Made by a program: the position numbers and the translations under genes. Shown here piece by piece: positions 1-4,904 of a stretch of 5,034 bases of DNA. Position 1 is the first letter of the stretch, and each line of letters starts with the position of its first letter. Below the pieces are notes generated by a model, which saw nothing but the letters and a program-made list of their open reading frames with translations, did no database searches and was not told the origin of the DNA. The stretch is taken from assembly GCA_046086225.1 (NCBI GenBank), contig JBJSXF010000158.1, forward strand, positions 1 to 5,034, given 5' to 3'. This stretch comes from JBJSXF01 sp046086225. Lineage in GTDB: Bacteria; Actinomycetota; Acidimicrobiia; IMCC26256; PALSA-610.

Positions 1-1316
1 CGCTGCTCATGCACTTCAGCGACATCGGCCCCTACACGCAGTTCGGGTCGTGGGGCGCGCTGGAGACCGCCGAGCAGACGACCAGCCCGAAATACGCGGC
101 CCTCACCGAGTACGCGACCGGCACCACGACCACCACATCGAGCTCGTCGTCGAGCACGACGACCACCACGATCGCCCCTGCCCCCACCGCGCTGCGCTTC
201 GTCTCCGTGAACCCGACCCGGGTGCTCGATTCGCGCGCGGCGTCGACCGTCGGCGACTTCACCACCGCGTGGGGCGCAGGAACGGTGCGCGACGTGCAGG
301 TCGCGGGCCGGGGCGGCGTGCCGGTCGGCGCCGCCGCAGTGGTGCTGAACCTCACCGCGGTCGTCCCCACCGCCGCGAGCGCGGTCACGGTCTGGCCGAC
401 CGGTCAGGTGCGGCCGACGGCCTCCGCGCTGCGGCTTACTGCGGGCCGCACGCTGGCCAACGCGGTCACCGTGCCCCTCGGCACCGGCGGCAAGGTGCGC
501 GTCGCCAACGACGCCGGCAGCGTCGATCTCCTCGGCGACGTGGCCGGCTACTTCACGAATACCGGCGCCGGCTACACCGCGCTGACCCCCACACGCATCA
601 TCGACAGCCGGGCGGCCACGAAGGTCGGCGGCTACTCGACCCCGTGGGGGTCAGGCACCGCGCGCGAGATCACGATCGCCGGAAAGAACGGCATCCCGAG
701 CGACGCCACAGCCGTGACCCTCACCGTCACCGCCGTCAACCCGACCGCCACGAGCTTCCTCGAGGTGTGGCCCAACGGCCTCACCCGCCCGCTCGCCCTC
801 TCCTCGCTCAACTTCCCGACCGGTCGGGCGACCGCCAACCAGGTGACCGCCAAGCTCGGCACGAGCGGCGCGATCCGGGTGTTCAACCTGGCGGGCACCA
901 CCGACGTCACGATCGACGTCACCGGCTACTACCGCACCGGATCCGGCCTCACCTTCACTCCACTGCCGATGGCCCGGATCCTCGACTCGCGCAGCGCGAC
1001 AACGATCGGCGGCTTCACCACGCCCTGGGGCGCCGGTGCGACCCGCACGGTGCAGATCTCGGGGCGGGGCGGCATCCCGACCGGAGCGGTCGCCGCGACC
1101 GGCAATCTCGTCACCGTCGACGCGACCGCGGCGAGCACCCTCCTGGCCTGGCCCGCCGGCGCCGCCCGACCGACGGCGACCACCACCGCGTTCCCGGCGA
1201 GCAGCGCCAATGCCGGAGCTTTCACCGTGCGGCTCTCGACCGCAGGGGCGGCCTCGGTCCGCAACGCCGCGGGCAGCACCGACGTGCTCCTCGACGTCAC
1301 CGGCTACTACCGCTGA
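1..1316 (+). CDS. 3' end of a large secreted protein: unidentified N-terminal domain, Ser/Thr linker, three tandem DSR...GYY repeats
   Basis: The frame is open to the left edge, so this is the C-terminal part of a longer protein; the ATG at 9 sits inside a folded-looking segment with no signal peptide and is probably not the start. Numbering from that Met, residues 1-36 (with SWG at 14-16 and SPKYAAL at 26-32) resemble the last strand and helix of a TIM-barrel glycoside hydrolase. That is a weak inference. Residues 38-55 are almost pure Thr/Ser, a flexible linker typical of exported proteins. Three repeats follow at about 63-182, 189-309 and 315-435. Each carries (V/I)(L/I)DSR, then (F/Y)(T/S)TxWG(A/S)G, G(V/I)P, a WPxG or WPAG turn with RP, and DV(A/T)GY(F/Y) at the end. 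This repeat is familiar from actinobacterial exported proteins attached to varied catalytic domains. It is probably a beta-rich surface or carbohydrate-binding module, but its function is not established. The TGA follows the last GYYR directly. Confidence 0.8.
   Translation, partial: LLMHFSDIGPYTQFGSWGALETAEQTTSPKYAALTEYATGTTTTTSSSSSSTTTTTIAPAPTALRFVSVNPTRVLDSRAASTVGDFTTAWGAGTVRDVQVAGRGGVPVGAAAVVLNLTAVVPTAASAVTVWPTGQVRPTASALRLTAGRTLANAVTVPLGTGGKVRVANDAGSVDLLGDVAGYFTNTGAGYTALTPTRIIDSRAATKVGGYSTPWGSGTAREITIAGKNGIPSDATAVTLTVTAVNPTATSFLEVWPNGLTRPLALSSLNFPTGRATANQVTAKLGTSGAIRVFNLAGTTDVTIDVTGYYRTGSGLTFTPLPMARILDSRSATTIGGFTTPWGAGATRTVQISGRGGIPTGAVAATGNLVTVDATAASTLLAWPAGAARPTATTTAFPASSANAGAFTVRLSTAGAASVRNAAGSTDVLLDVTGYYR
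120..173 (+). repeat. Low-complexity Thr/Ser linker sequence
   Basis: ACG/ACC/ACA codons and then AGC/TCG codons encode a Thr-Ser-Thr run (residues 38-55 of the partial protein). It separates the N-terminal domain from the repeats. Such tracts act as flexible, possibly glycosylated spacers in exported actinobacterial proteins. At DNA level the trinucleotide repetition makes it prone to length change. Confidence 0.75.
195..554 (+). repeat. Tandem protein repeat 1 of 3
   Basis: This covers residues 63-182 of the partial protein and carries VLDSR, FTTAWGAG, GRGGVP, VWPTG and DVAGYF. It differs most from the others at its end, with GYF instead of GYYR. The DSR motifs of consecutive repeats are 125 and 127 residues apart, so the unit is regular without being identical. 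Confidence 0.8.
573..935 (+). repeat. Tandem protein repeat 2 of 3
   Basis: This covers residues 189-309, with IIDSR, YSTPWGSG, GKNGIP, EVWPNG and DVTGYYR. Its last 23 bases (913-935) are identical to the last 23 coding bases of repeat 3 (1291-1313). That suggests fairly recent duplication or gene conversion at the repeat ends, or strong constraint with the same codon choice. Confidence 0.8.
951..1313 (+). repeat. Tandem protein repeat 3 of 3, C-terminal
   Basis: This covers residues 315-435, with ILDSR, FTTPWGAG, GRGGIP, AWPAG and DVTGYYR, and the protein ends exactly at the repeat boundary. Its middle section is more Ala/Thr-rich than in repeats 1 and 2 (PTATTTAFPASSANAG), so it has drifted there while the edges stayed conserved. 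Confidence 0.8.
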
Positions 1317-1347
1317 TCGGGCTCGGCAGGCGCCCCCGGTGGCGTGG

Positions 1348-1353
1348 TTGACT
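1348..1353 (+). promoter_or_regulatory. Possible degenerate -10 element for a leaderless oxidoreductase mRNA
   Basis: TTGACT lies seven bases before the GTG at 1361. That is where the -10 hexamer of a leaderless actinobacterial transcript would be. It keeps the first and last T of TANNNT but not the A. No Shine-Dalgarno sequence precedes the GTG, which is the main support. It resembles a -35 box by sequence, but the spacing to the gene does not allow that role for this gene. Confidence 0.25.
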
Positions 1354-1360
1354 GCGGCTC

Positions 1361-2332
1361 GTGACGCGCCTCGGCTACCAGATCCCCAACTTCGACTACC
1401 CCGGCGTCGCCAAAGGCGACATCTTCCGGGTGACCGCCGAATCGGCGAAAGCCGCCGAGGAGGGCGGCTTCGACACGGTGCTGGTAATGGACCACTTCTA
1501 CCAGCTGCCCGGCCTCGGGGCGCCCGACAACTCGATGCTCGAGTGCTACACGCTGCTCGCCGCACTGGCCCAACACACGACGAAGGTGCGGCTCGGCGCG
1601 CTCGTCACCGGCAACACGTACCGCAACCCGGCGATTCTCGCCAAGTGTCTCACCACCCTCGACCACGTGTCGGGCGGCCGGGCCCAGCTCGGTATCGGCA
1701 CCGGCTGGTTCGAGCTCGAGCACGACGCGTTCGGCATCGAGTTCGGCACATTCACCGACCGCTTCGCCAAGTTGGAGGAGGCCCTGCAGATCATCCTTCC
1801 GATGCTGCGGGGCGAGCGCCCGTCGTTCGCGGGCGAGCACTACACCGCGAAGGACGCCATCAACGAGCCCGCGCCGCTCTCCACCATCCCGGTGATGATC
1901 GGCGGCAGCGGCGAGCGCAAGACCCTGCGGATGGTCGCCCAGTACGCCGACCTCGGCAACCTCACCTGCGGTCCCGACGAGGTGCCCCGCAAGGTCGAGG
2001 CGCTCGCCGGTCACTGCGAGCGGCTGGGCCGCGACCGCTCGGAGATCACGCTCTCGTGGAACCGGGCCGTGTGCATCGGGGAGACGACCGCCGAGGCCGA
2101 GGCCGACCGCGACGCGTTCCTCGCGACGCGCGGGCTCGACTACGGGAACCTGCCCGAAGAGATCCAGGCCATCATCGACTCGGCCCTCGTGATCGGCGAT
2201 GTCGACACGATCGGCGAGACCTTCACCGAGTGGAAGGCGCTCGGCGTCGACGGCTTCACCGTGAGCATGCCCGCCCAGGGCCACACACCCGAGAAGGTGC
2301 GGCTCCTCGGCCGGGTTCTCGGCGCGATCTGA
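1361..2332 (+). CDS. LLM class F420-dependent oxidoreductase (luciferase-like)
   Basis: This is a cytosolic redox enzyme of the bacterial luciferase-like superfamily, with a TIM-barrel fold that in actinobacteria usually binds reduced or oxidised coenzyme F420. The 323 residues are a normal full length. Diagnostic segments are LVMDHF (41-46), the core KVRLGALVTGNTYRNPAILAK (75-95), DHVSGGRAQLGIGTGWFELE (101-120) followed by HDAFGIEFG, and the late cofactor-binding segment PVMIGGSGERKTLRMVAQYAD (177-197). The F420 rather than FMN assignment is by family resemblance, and the substrate cannot be read from sequence. The GTG at 1361 gives MTRLGYQIP, the expected family N-terminus where the first beta strand starts at once. 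No ribosome binding site precedes it, suggesting leaderless translation. It lies 44 bases after the upstream gene and 78 before the next ATG. Nothing looks truncated. Confidence 0.9.
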   Translation: MTRLGYQIPNFDYPGVAKGDIFRVTAESAKAAEEGGFDTVLVMDHFYQLPGLGAPDNSMLECYTLLAALAQHTTKVRLGALVTGNTYRNPAILAKCLTTLDHVSGGRAQLGIGTGWFELEHDAFGIEFGTFTDRFAKLEEALQIILPMLRGERPSFAGEHYTAKDAINEPAPLSTIPVMIGGSGERKTLRMVAQYADLGNLTCGPDEVPRKVEALAGHCERLGRDRSEITLSWNRAVCIGETTAEAEADRDAFLATRGLDYGNLPEEIQAIIDSALVIGDVDTIGETFTEWKALGVDGFTVSMPAQGHTPEKVRLLGRVLGAI

Positions 2333-2337
2333 GCCCG
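2312..2337 (+). terminator. Weak hairpin across the stop codon of the F420 oxidoreductase gene
   Basis: CGGGTTC (2312-2318) can pair with GAGCCCG (2331-2337), a seven-pair stem with one G-U and a 12-base loop. The TGA stop at 2330-2332 lies at the loop/stem junction. No T tract follows. It is a weak candidate terminator between this gene and the lipoprotein gene and could be chance in GC-rich DNA. Confidence 0.2.
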
Positions 2338-2354
2338 CCCGGTCGGTGTGCCAC

Positions 2355-2360
2355 TATCGT
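2355..2360 (+). promoter_or_regulatory. Candidate -10 element of the lipoprotein gene
   Basis: TATCGT matches the actinobacterial TANNNT -10 pattern in a 78-base gap that is otherwise GC-rich. It would place the transcript start near 2367, giving a leader of about 44 bases that includes the strong ribosome binding site at 2398-2405. No recognisable -35 box lies 17 bases upstream. Confidence 0.4.
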
Positions 2361-2397
2361 CGTTCCCAACCGATTTGGGTGGCCCGACACCGTCTTC

Positions 2398-2405
2398 AGG
2401 AGGAG
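2398..2405 (+). promoter_or_regulatory. Strong ribosome binding site that fixes the lipoprotein start
   Basis: AGGAGGAG is a near-perfect Shine-Dalgarno sequence, five bases before the ATG at 2411. It decides between that ATG and an in-frame upstream ATG-less extension beginning at 2348. It is the strongest such site in the window; the two enzyme genes on this strand have none. Confidence 0.85.
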
Positions 2406-2410
2406 TTCCC

Positions 2411-2854
2411 ATGCGCGTCCGTACCGGTCTGATCCTCATCTGCGCCCTCGCCGCCCTCGCCGCCGTCGGCTGCAGCTCGAAGGACTCCAACTCTTCGGAC
2501 TCGACGACGACCACCACTGCGGCCGAGACACCCACCACGGAGGGCCCCATCGGCGGCAACGTGCTGCCCCCGGTCGTGCTCTCACCCGAGGAGACCTCGG
2601 CGACCGTGAAGGTAGAAACCGTCGTGACCTTCGACATGGGCGACCCCGGCGCAGGCGAGTTCGTGGCCGTCAGCTCCGACCCTGCCGTGTTCGACGTCAC
2701 GGGCCCCGGGCGCACCGAGGCCGGCGCGACCTACAACGCAGCAGGCAAGGCCACAGCCCCGGGCGAGGCGACGGTCACCGTGTCGTACCGCGGCTCGGCC
2801 AACGGCGTCGGCACCCCGACCACCTTCACGATCACGGTCGAAGCGGCCGGCTGA
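2411..2854 (+). CDS. Small lipoprotein with Thr-rich linker and Ig-like beta domain
   Basis: This 147-residue protein is predicted to be anchored on the outer face of the membrane. Residues 1-20 form a lipoprotein signal peptide: basic MRVR, a Leu/Ala/Ile core, then AVG before Cys21, which would be the lipidated residue. Residues 22-49 are a disordered spacer rich in Ser, Thr and Asp with a run of five Thr (32-36). Residues 51-144 look like one beta-sandwich domain: alternating hydrophobic strands (TVKVETVVTF, EFVAVSS, ATVTVSY, TFTITVE), an SSDPAVFDV turn, and a G-x-A-TVTV strand as in bacterial Ig-like domains. A chagasin-like (I42) protease inhibitor fold is a less likely alternative, since the NPTTGY motif is absent. 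No catalytic residues are apparent, so it is probably a binding or structural surface protein. The upstream GTG at 2348 is rejected because it would put a charged extension before the signal peptide. It has its own likely promoter and converges on the CadI-like gene with no gap. Confidence 0.82.
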   Translation: MRVRTGLILICALAALAAVGCSSKDSNSSDSTTTTTAAETPTTEGPIGGNVLPPVVLSPEETSATVKVETVVTFDMGDPGAGEFVAVSSDPAVFDVTGPGRTEAGATYNAAGKATAPGEATVTVSYRGSANGVGTPTTFTITVEAAG

Positions 2855-2857
2855 TCA
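2852..2857. other. Shared palindrome holding both stop codons of convergent genes
   Basis: TGATCA is its own reverse complement. Its first half is the stop of the lipoprotein gene (+) and its second half, read on the other strand, is the stop of the CadI-like gene (-). The two genes therefore end back to back with zero bases between. Each mRNA 3' end must run into the neighbour's coding sequence. Confidence 0.9.
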
Positions 2858-3328
2858 CCGGCGCCGGAGCGTCACCGGCTCCGACGCGGAATCCGAGCAG
2901 CACACAGCAGCCTCGGCGAGCTCGGCCTGCCCACGCGCCTCGGCGAGCTCGGCCGTCCCCATCGAGTCGGCGTCGGCGGTCTTCACGTACCACTCCCACC
3001 GCGTGCCGTCGGGGTCGGTGACCCAGGTCTCGACCTTCTCGGCGAAGCAGCACACGGTCTCGTCGACGCCCGTCGTCGCGAGCCCGGCGCCGGCGAGCCG
3101 GGCCTCGGCCGCGCCGACCTCGGTCGCGGTCTCGACCTCCACTCCCAGGTGGTTGATCGTGCCGCCCTGCGGCCCTGCGAACAGCACGAGCTTGAGCGGG
3201 GGGTCGGCGACCACGAAGTTGGCGTAGCCCGGCTCGCGCTTGGCCGGACCGACCCCGAGCATGCGGGAGTAGAAGTCGACGGCGGCGTCGAGGTCGGTGA
3301 CGTCGAGTGCGAGCTGGATGCGAGCCAC
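2855..3328 (-). CDS. cadI: CadI/ArsI-family VOC metalloenzyme (heavy metal / organoarsenical resistance)
   Basis: This 157-residue cytosolic protein of the vicinal-oxygen-chelate (glyoxalase) fold matches the remembered M. tuberculosis CadI pattern: ARIQLALDVTDLDAAVDFYS, PAKREPGYANF, ADPPLKLVL, NHLGVEVE and WVTDPDG. ArsI members are Fe(II) C-As lyases that cut the carbon-arsenic bond of trivalent organoarsenicals; CadI is cadmium-inducible. The expected metal ligands are present: Gln5, His60 and Glu112. The substrate-thiol pair Cys93-Cys94 (VCCFAEK) is intact, and a second vicinal pair, Cys143-Cys144, sits in the tail, as in CadI. The GTG at 3328 is chosen because it gives the family N-terminus (M)ARIQ and has a GGGGAGA ribosome binding site; the GTG at 3361 lacks one and lies inside the likely -10 box. 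A nine-residue duplication occurs near residues 126-140. It is divergent from the FAD oxidoreductase gene. No arsR, arsC or transporter is visible. Whether the substrate is Cd, arsenite derivatives or another thiophile is not resolved. Confidence 0.9.
   Translation of the reverse strand: MARIQLALDVTDLDAAVDFYSRMLGVGPAKREPGYANFVVADPPLKLVLFAGPQGGTINHLGVEVETATEVGAAEARLAGAGLATTGVDETVCCFAEKVETWVTDPDGTRWEWYVKTADADSMGTAELAEARGQAELAEAAVCCSDSASEPVTLRRR
2858..2883. terminator. Possible bidirectional hairpins at the convergent gene junction
   Basis: CCGGCGCCGG (2858-2867) is a perfect palindrome. CGGAGC (2865-2870) can pair with GCTCCG (2878-2883) around a seven-base loop. Both lie in the last codons of the CadI-like gene, just past the lipoprotein stop, so either could slow polymerase from both sides. 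There is no T tract on either strand, and the overlapping structures exclude each other. Confidence 0.25.
2910..2954 (-). repeat. In-frame 18-bp direct repeat within the CadI-like gene
   Basis: The same 18 bases occur at 2910-2927 and 2937-2954, 27 bases apart start to start. The period is exactly nine codons. It encodes AELAEA twice (about residues 126-131 and 135-140), separated by RGQ. It lies in the linker between the VOC core and the C-terminal cysteine pair, so a change in copy number would alter only spacer length. Confidence 0.8.
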
Positions 3329-3333
3329 GGCGG

Positions 3334-3340
3334 TCTCCCC
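3334..3340 (-). promoter_or_regulatory. Ribosome binding site of the CadI-like gene
   Basis: On the minus strand GGGGAGA lies five bases before the GTG at 3328. It supports that start over the in-frame GTG at 3361, which has no such site. Confidence 0.6.
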
Positions 3341-3359
3341 GGTCGGATGAAGCACCTCC

Positions 3360-3365
3360 ACGGTA
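3360..3365 (-). promoter_or_regulatory. Candidate -10 element of the CadI-like gene
   Basis: Read on the minus strand the sequence is TACCGT, a TANNNT -10. The transcript would start near 3353, giving a leader of about 25 bases containing the GGGGAGA site. The same hexamer, TACCGT, serves the divergent gene at 3399-3404. No clear -35 is seen. Confidence 0.4.
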
Positions 3366-3391
3366 CCGACGGTGTCGGGCCCACCGGTCGG
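3366..3391. promoter_or_regulatory. Imperfect inverted repeat between divergent promoters (possible operator)
   Basis: CCGACGGTG (3366-3374) faces CACCGGTCGG (3382-3391) across a seven-base spacer; the arms are complementary apart from one extra base. It lies exactly between the two candidate -10 boxes, where one regulator could act on both genes. It does not resemble the AT-rich 12-2-12 operators of ArsR-family repressors, and GC-rich DNA makes such matches common. Confidence 0.25.
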
Positions 3392-3398
3392 CGACCCC

Positions 3399-3404
3399 TA
3401 CCGT
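3399..3404 (+). promoter_or_regulatory. -10 element for a leaderless FAD oxidoreductase transcript
   Basis: TACCGT fits TANNNT and ends six bases before the GTG at 3411, so transcription would start on the G of the start codon. This is the classic leaderless arrangement of actinobacteria. No Shine-Dalgarno sequence is present upstream, which fits. Confidence 0.6.
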
Positions 3405-3410
3405 TCGGGT

Positions 3411-4847
3411 GTGGCCGCCGACGACCCCTGCGCCCCCATCGCGCCCATCCCGGTCTCGGAGGTCGCCCGCTTCGACGCCGAGGCCGATGTCGTGGTGGTC
3501 GGACTCGGCTGCGCCGGGGCCTGCGCCGCGACCGAAGCAGCCGAGGCCGGAGCCGACGTGCTCGTGCTCGAGGCGGCCACCGCGGGCGGCGGCACCTCGG
3601 CCAACTCGGGGGGCCTCATCTACCTCGGAGGCGGCACACCCGTGCAGGAGGCGTGCGGCTTCGCCGACGACGCCGACAACATGGCCCGCTTCCTCACCGC
3701 CGCCTGCGGACCCGGGGTCGACCCGGCCAAGGTCACCGACTACTGCGCCGACAGCGTGGGCCACTTCCACTGGCTCGTCGACCACGGTGTGCCGTTCGAT
3801 GCGTCCTACCACCCCGAGCACGACCGCGAGCCGCCCGACACGTCGGGTCTCGTCTACAGCGGCGGTGAGGACGCCTGGCCGTTCACCGACGTCGCGACGC
3901 CGGCCCCGCGCGGTCATCACCCGGCCCACCCCGACAGCGCAGGCGGGTTCCTCATGCAGCGCCTCCTCGCCGCGGTCGACCGCAGCGGCGCCCGGATCGC
4001 GCCCGAGGCGAATGCACGGCGGCTCGTCACCGACAGCGAGGCCGTCGTCGGGATCGAGGCGACGATCGACGGCGAGCGCCGGGTGATCCGGGCCCGCCGG
4101 GGCGTGGTGCTCACCGCAGGCGGGTTCACCTTCAACCGGGCGATGGTCGAGCAGCACTGTCCGGCCGTGCTGCGCTGCAACTTCCCGATCGGCACCGAGC
4201 ACGACGACGGCCGGGCCATCCGCATGGGTCTGGGCGTGGGCGCGACGGTCACCGCGATGGACCGCATCGAGGTCGGTATCCCGCTCACCCCACCTCGCAC
4301 GACACTGCGGGGGATCATCGTGAACGGCCGGGGCGAGCGGTTCATGAACGAGGACACCTACGCCGGTCGGCTCGGCCAGGAGTTCCTGCTGCGCCAGGAC
4401 GGTCGGGTCTTCTTCGTACACAGCGACGAGACCTTCGCGGTCAACATCGTCGGCTACAAACCCCGCTGGGTCGCCGAGACCGCCGCCGAGCTCGAGGCCG
4501 GGATCGGATTCCCCCCGGGATCGCTGCAGGCAACCCTCGACCACTACAACGCGCACGCGGCTCGTGGCGAGGACCCCGACCACCACAAGGCCGCCGACCT
4601 CGTGGTGCCGCTCGAGCCGCCCTACGGCGTCGTCGATCTCGGCGTCGACCGGGCCTACTTCGCGACCTTCACCCTCGGCGGGCTCGACACCACGCCCGAC
4701 GGCGAGGCCGCTCCCGGGCTGTACGCAGCCGGGCGCACGACGGCCGGCATCGCCCGGGGCGGGTACGTGAGCGGCATCTCGCTCGGCGACGGCACATACT
4801 TCGGGCGGCGCGCCGGACGGTCCGCGGCCCGGCGCATCCTCACCTGA
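3411..4847 (+). CDS. FAD-dependent oxidoreductase, fumarate reductase / 3-ketosteroid dehydrogenase-like
   Basis: This 478-residue flavoprotein dehydrogenase belongs to the FAD_binding_2 superfamily (succinate dehydrogenase/fumarate reductase flavoprotein, flavocytochrome c, KstD). The N-terminal Rossmann motif is DVVVVGLGCAGACAA (27-40; glycines 31, 33, 36), with acidic Glu54 ending the second strand to bind the FAD ribose. GGTSANSGG (60-68) is the usual flavin-proximal loop. VVLTAGGFTFN (232-242) is the second FAD contact, and GERFMNEDTYAGR (308-320) is typical of the capping-domain region. APGLYAAGRTTAGIARGGYVSG (434-455) and SLGDGTYFGRRAG (457-469) are the C-terminal FAD motif. It is close to uncharacterised mycobacterial proteins annotated as KstD-like, but shorter than true KstD (about 510-570). 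No signal peptide, heme-binding CxxCH or SdhB-like partner is seen, so it is probably cytosolic. The GTG at 3411 is preferred to the GTG at 3372 because of the leaderless -10. The substrate is unknown. Confidence 0.88.
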   Translation: MAADDPCAPIAPIPVSEVARFDAEADVVVVGLGCAGACAATEAAEAGADVLVLEAATAGGGTSANSGGLIYLGGGTPVQEACGFADDADNMARFLTAACGPGVDPAKVTDYCADSVGHFHWLVDHGVPFDASYHPEHDREPPDTSGLVYSGGEDAWPFTDVATPAPRGHHPAHPDSAGGFLMQRLLAAVDRSGARIAPEANARRLVTDSEAVVGIEATIDGERRVIRARRGVVLTAGGFTFNRAMVEQHCPAVLRCNFPIGTEHDDGRAIRMGLGVGATVTAMDRIEVGIPLTPPRTTLRGIIVNGRGERFMNEDTYAGRLGQEFLLRQDGRVFFVHSDETFAVNIVGYKPRWVAETAAELEAGIGFPPGSLQATLDHYNAHAARGEDPDHHKAADLVVPLEPPYGVVDLGVDRAYFATFTLGGLDTTPDGEAAPGLYAAGRTTAGIARGGYVSGISLGDGTYFGRRAGRSAARRILT

Positions 4848-4867
4848 CCCACCGGACCGAACCTCGC

Positions 4868-4885
4868 CGGGCCGCACTCGGCCCG
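4868..4885 (+). terminator. GC-only hairpin after the FAD oxidoreductase gene
   Basis: CGGGCCG (4868-4874) and CGGCCCG (4879-4885) form a perfect seven-pair stem with a CACT tetraloop, 20 bases past the stop codon. No T tract follows, as is usual for many actinobacterial terminators. It could equally structure the leader of the next gene, whose ribosome binding site starts 19 bases later. Confidence 0.5.
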
Positions 4886-4904
4886 ACCGCATCCCGAACC
4901 AACC

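Noticed and set aside
9..11. ATG at 9 as the true start of the repeat protein
   Set aside because: The frame continues to the window edge, no signal peptide follows, and there is no room to judge a ribosome binding site; a 5'-truncated gene is more likely.
1331..1344. CGCC/GGCG hairpin after the repeat protein as a terminator
   Set aside because: Only four certain pairs with a six-base loop and no T tract; too weak to report as a feature.
50..1351. Plus-strand and minus-strand long frames over the repeat protein and beyond (such as 50-1351, 651-1565 and 1036-3021)
   Set aside because: Arg/His/Pro-rich low-complexity translations typical of off-frame high-GC DNA; the frame ending at 1316 has clear protein repeats.
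1307..2284. Minus-strand open frame of 325 codons opposite the F420 oxidoreductase gene
   Set aside because: Shadow of a well-supported gene; no recognisable domain, and it would cross the gap and enter the end of the repeat protein.
2348..2410. Upstream GTG start for the lipoprotein
   Set aside because: It would put 21 residues before a textbook lipoprotein signal peptide, cover the candidate -10 box, and ignore the strong AGGAGGAG site before the ATG at 2411.
3329..3361. Longer cadI-like start (GTG at 3361)
   Set aside because: It has no ribosome binding site, lies inside the candidate -10, and adds residues not seen at the family N-terminus.
2339..3391. CCGGTCGG recurring in gaps at 2339-2346, 3339-3346 and 3384-3391 as a shared regulatory motif
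   Set aside because: A near-identical ACCGGTCGGG occurs inside coding sequence around 819-829, so in this GC-rich DNA the recurrence is not informative.
3372..3410. Longer FAD oxidoreductase start (GTG at 3372)
   Set aside because: No ribosome binding site; the GTG at 3411 has an ideally placed leaderless -10.
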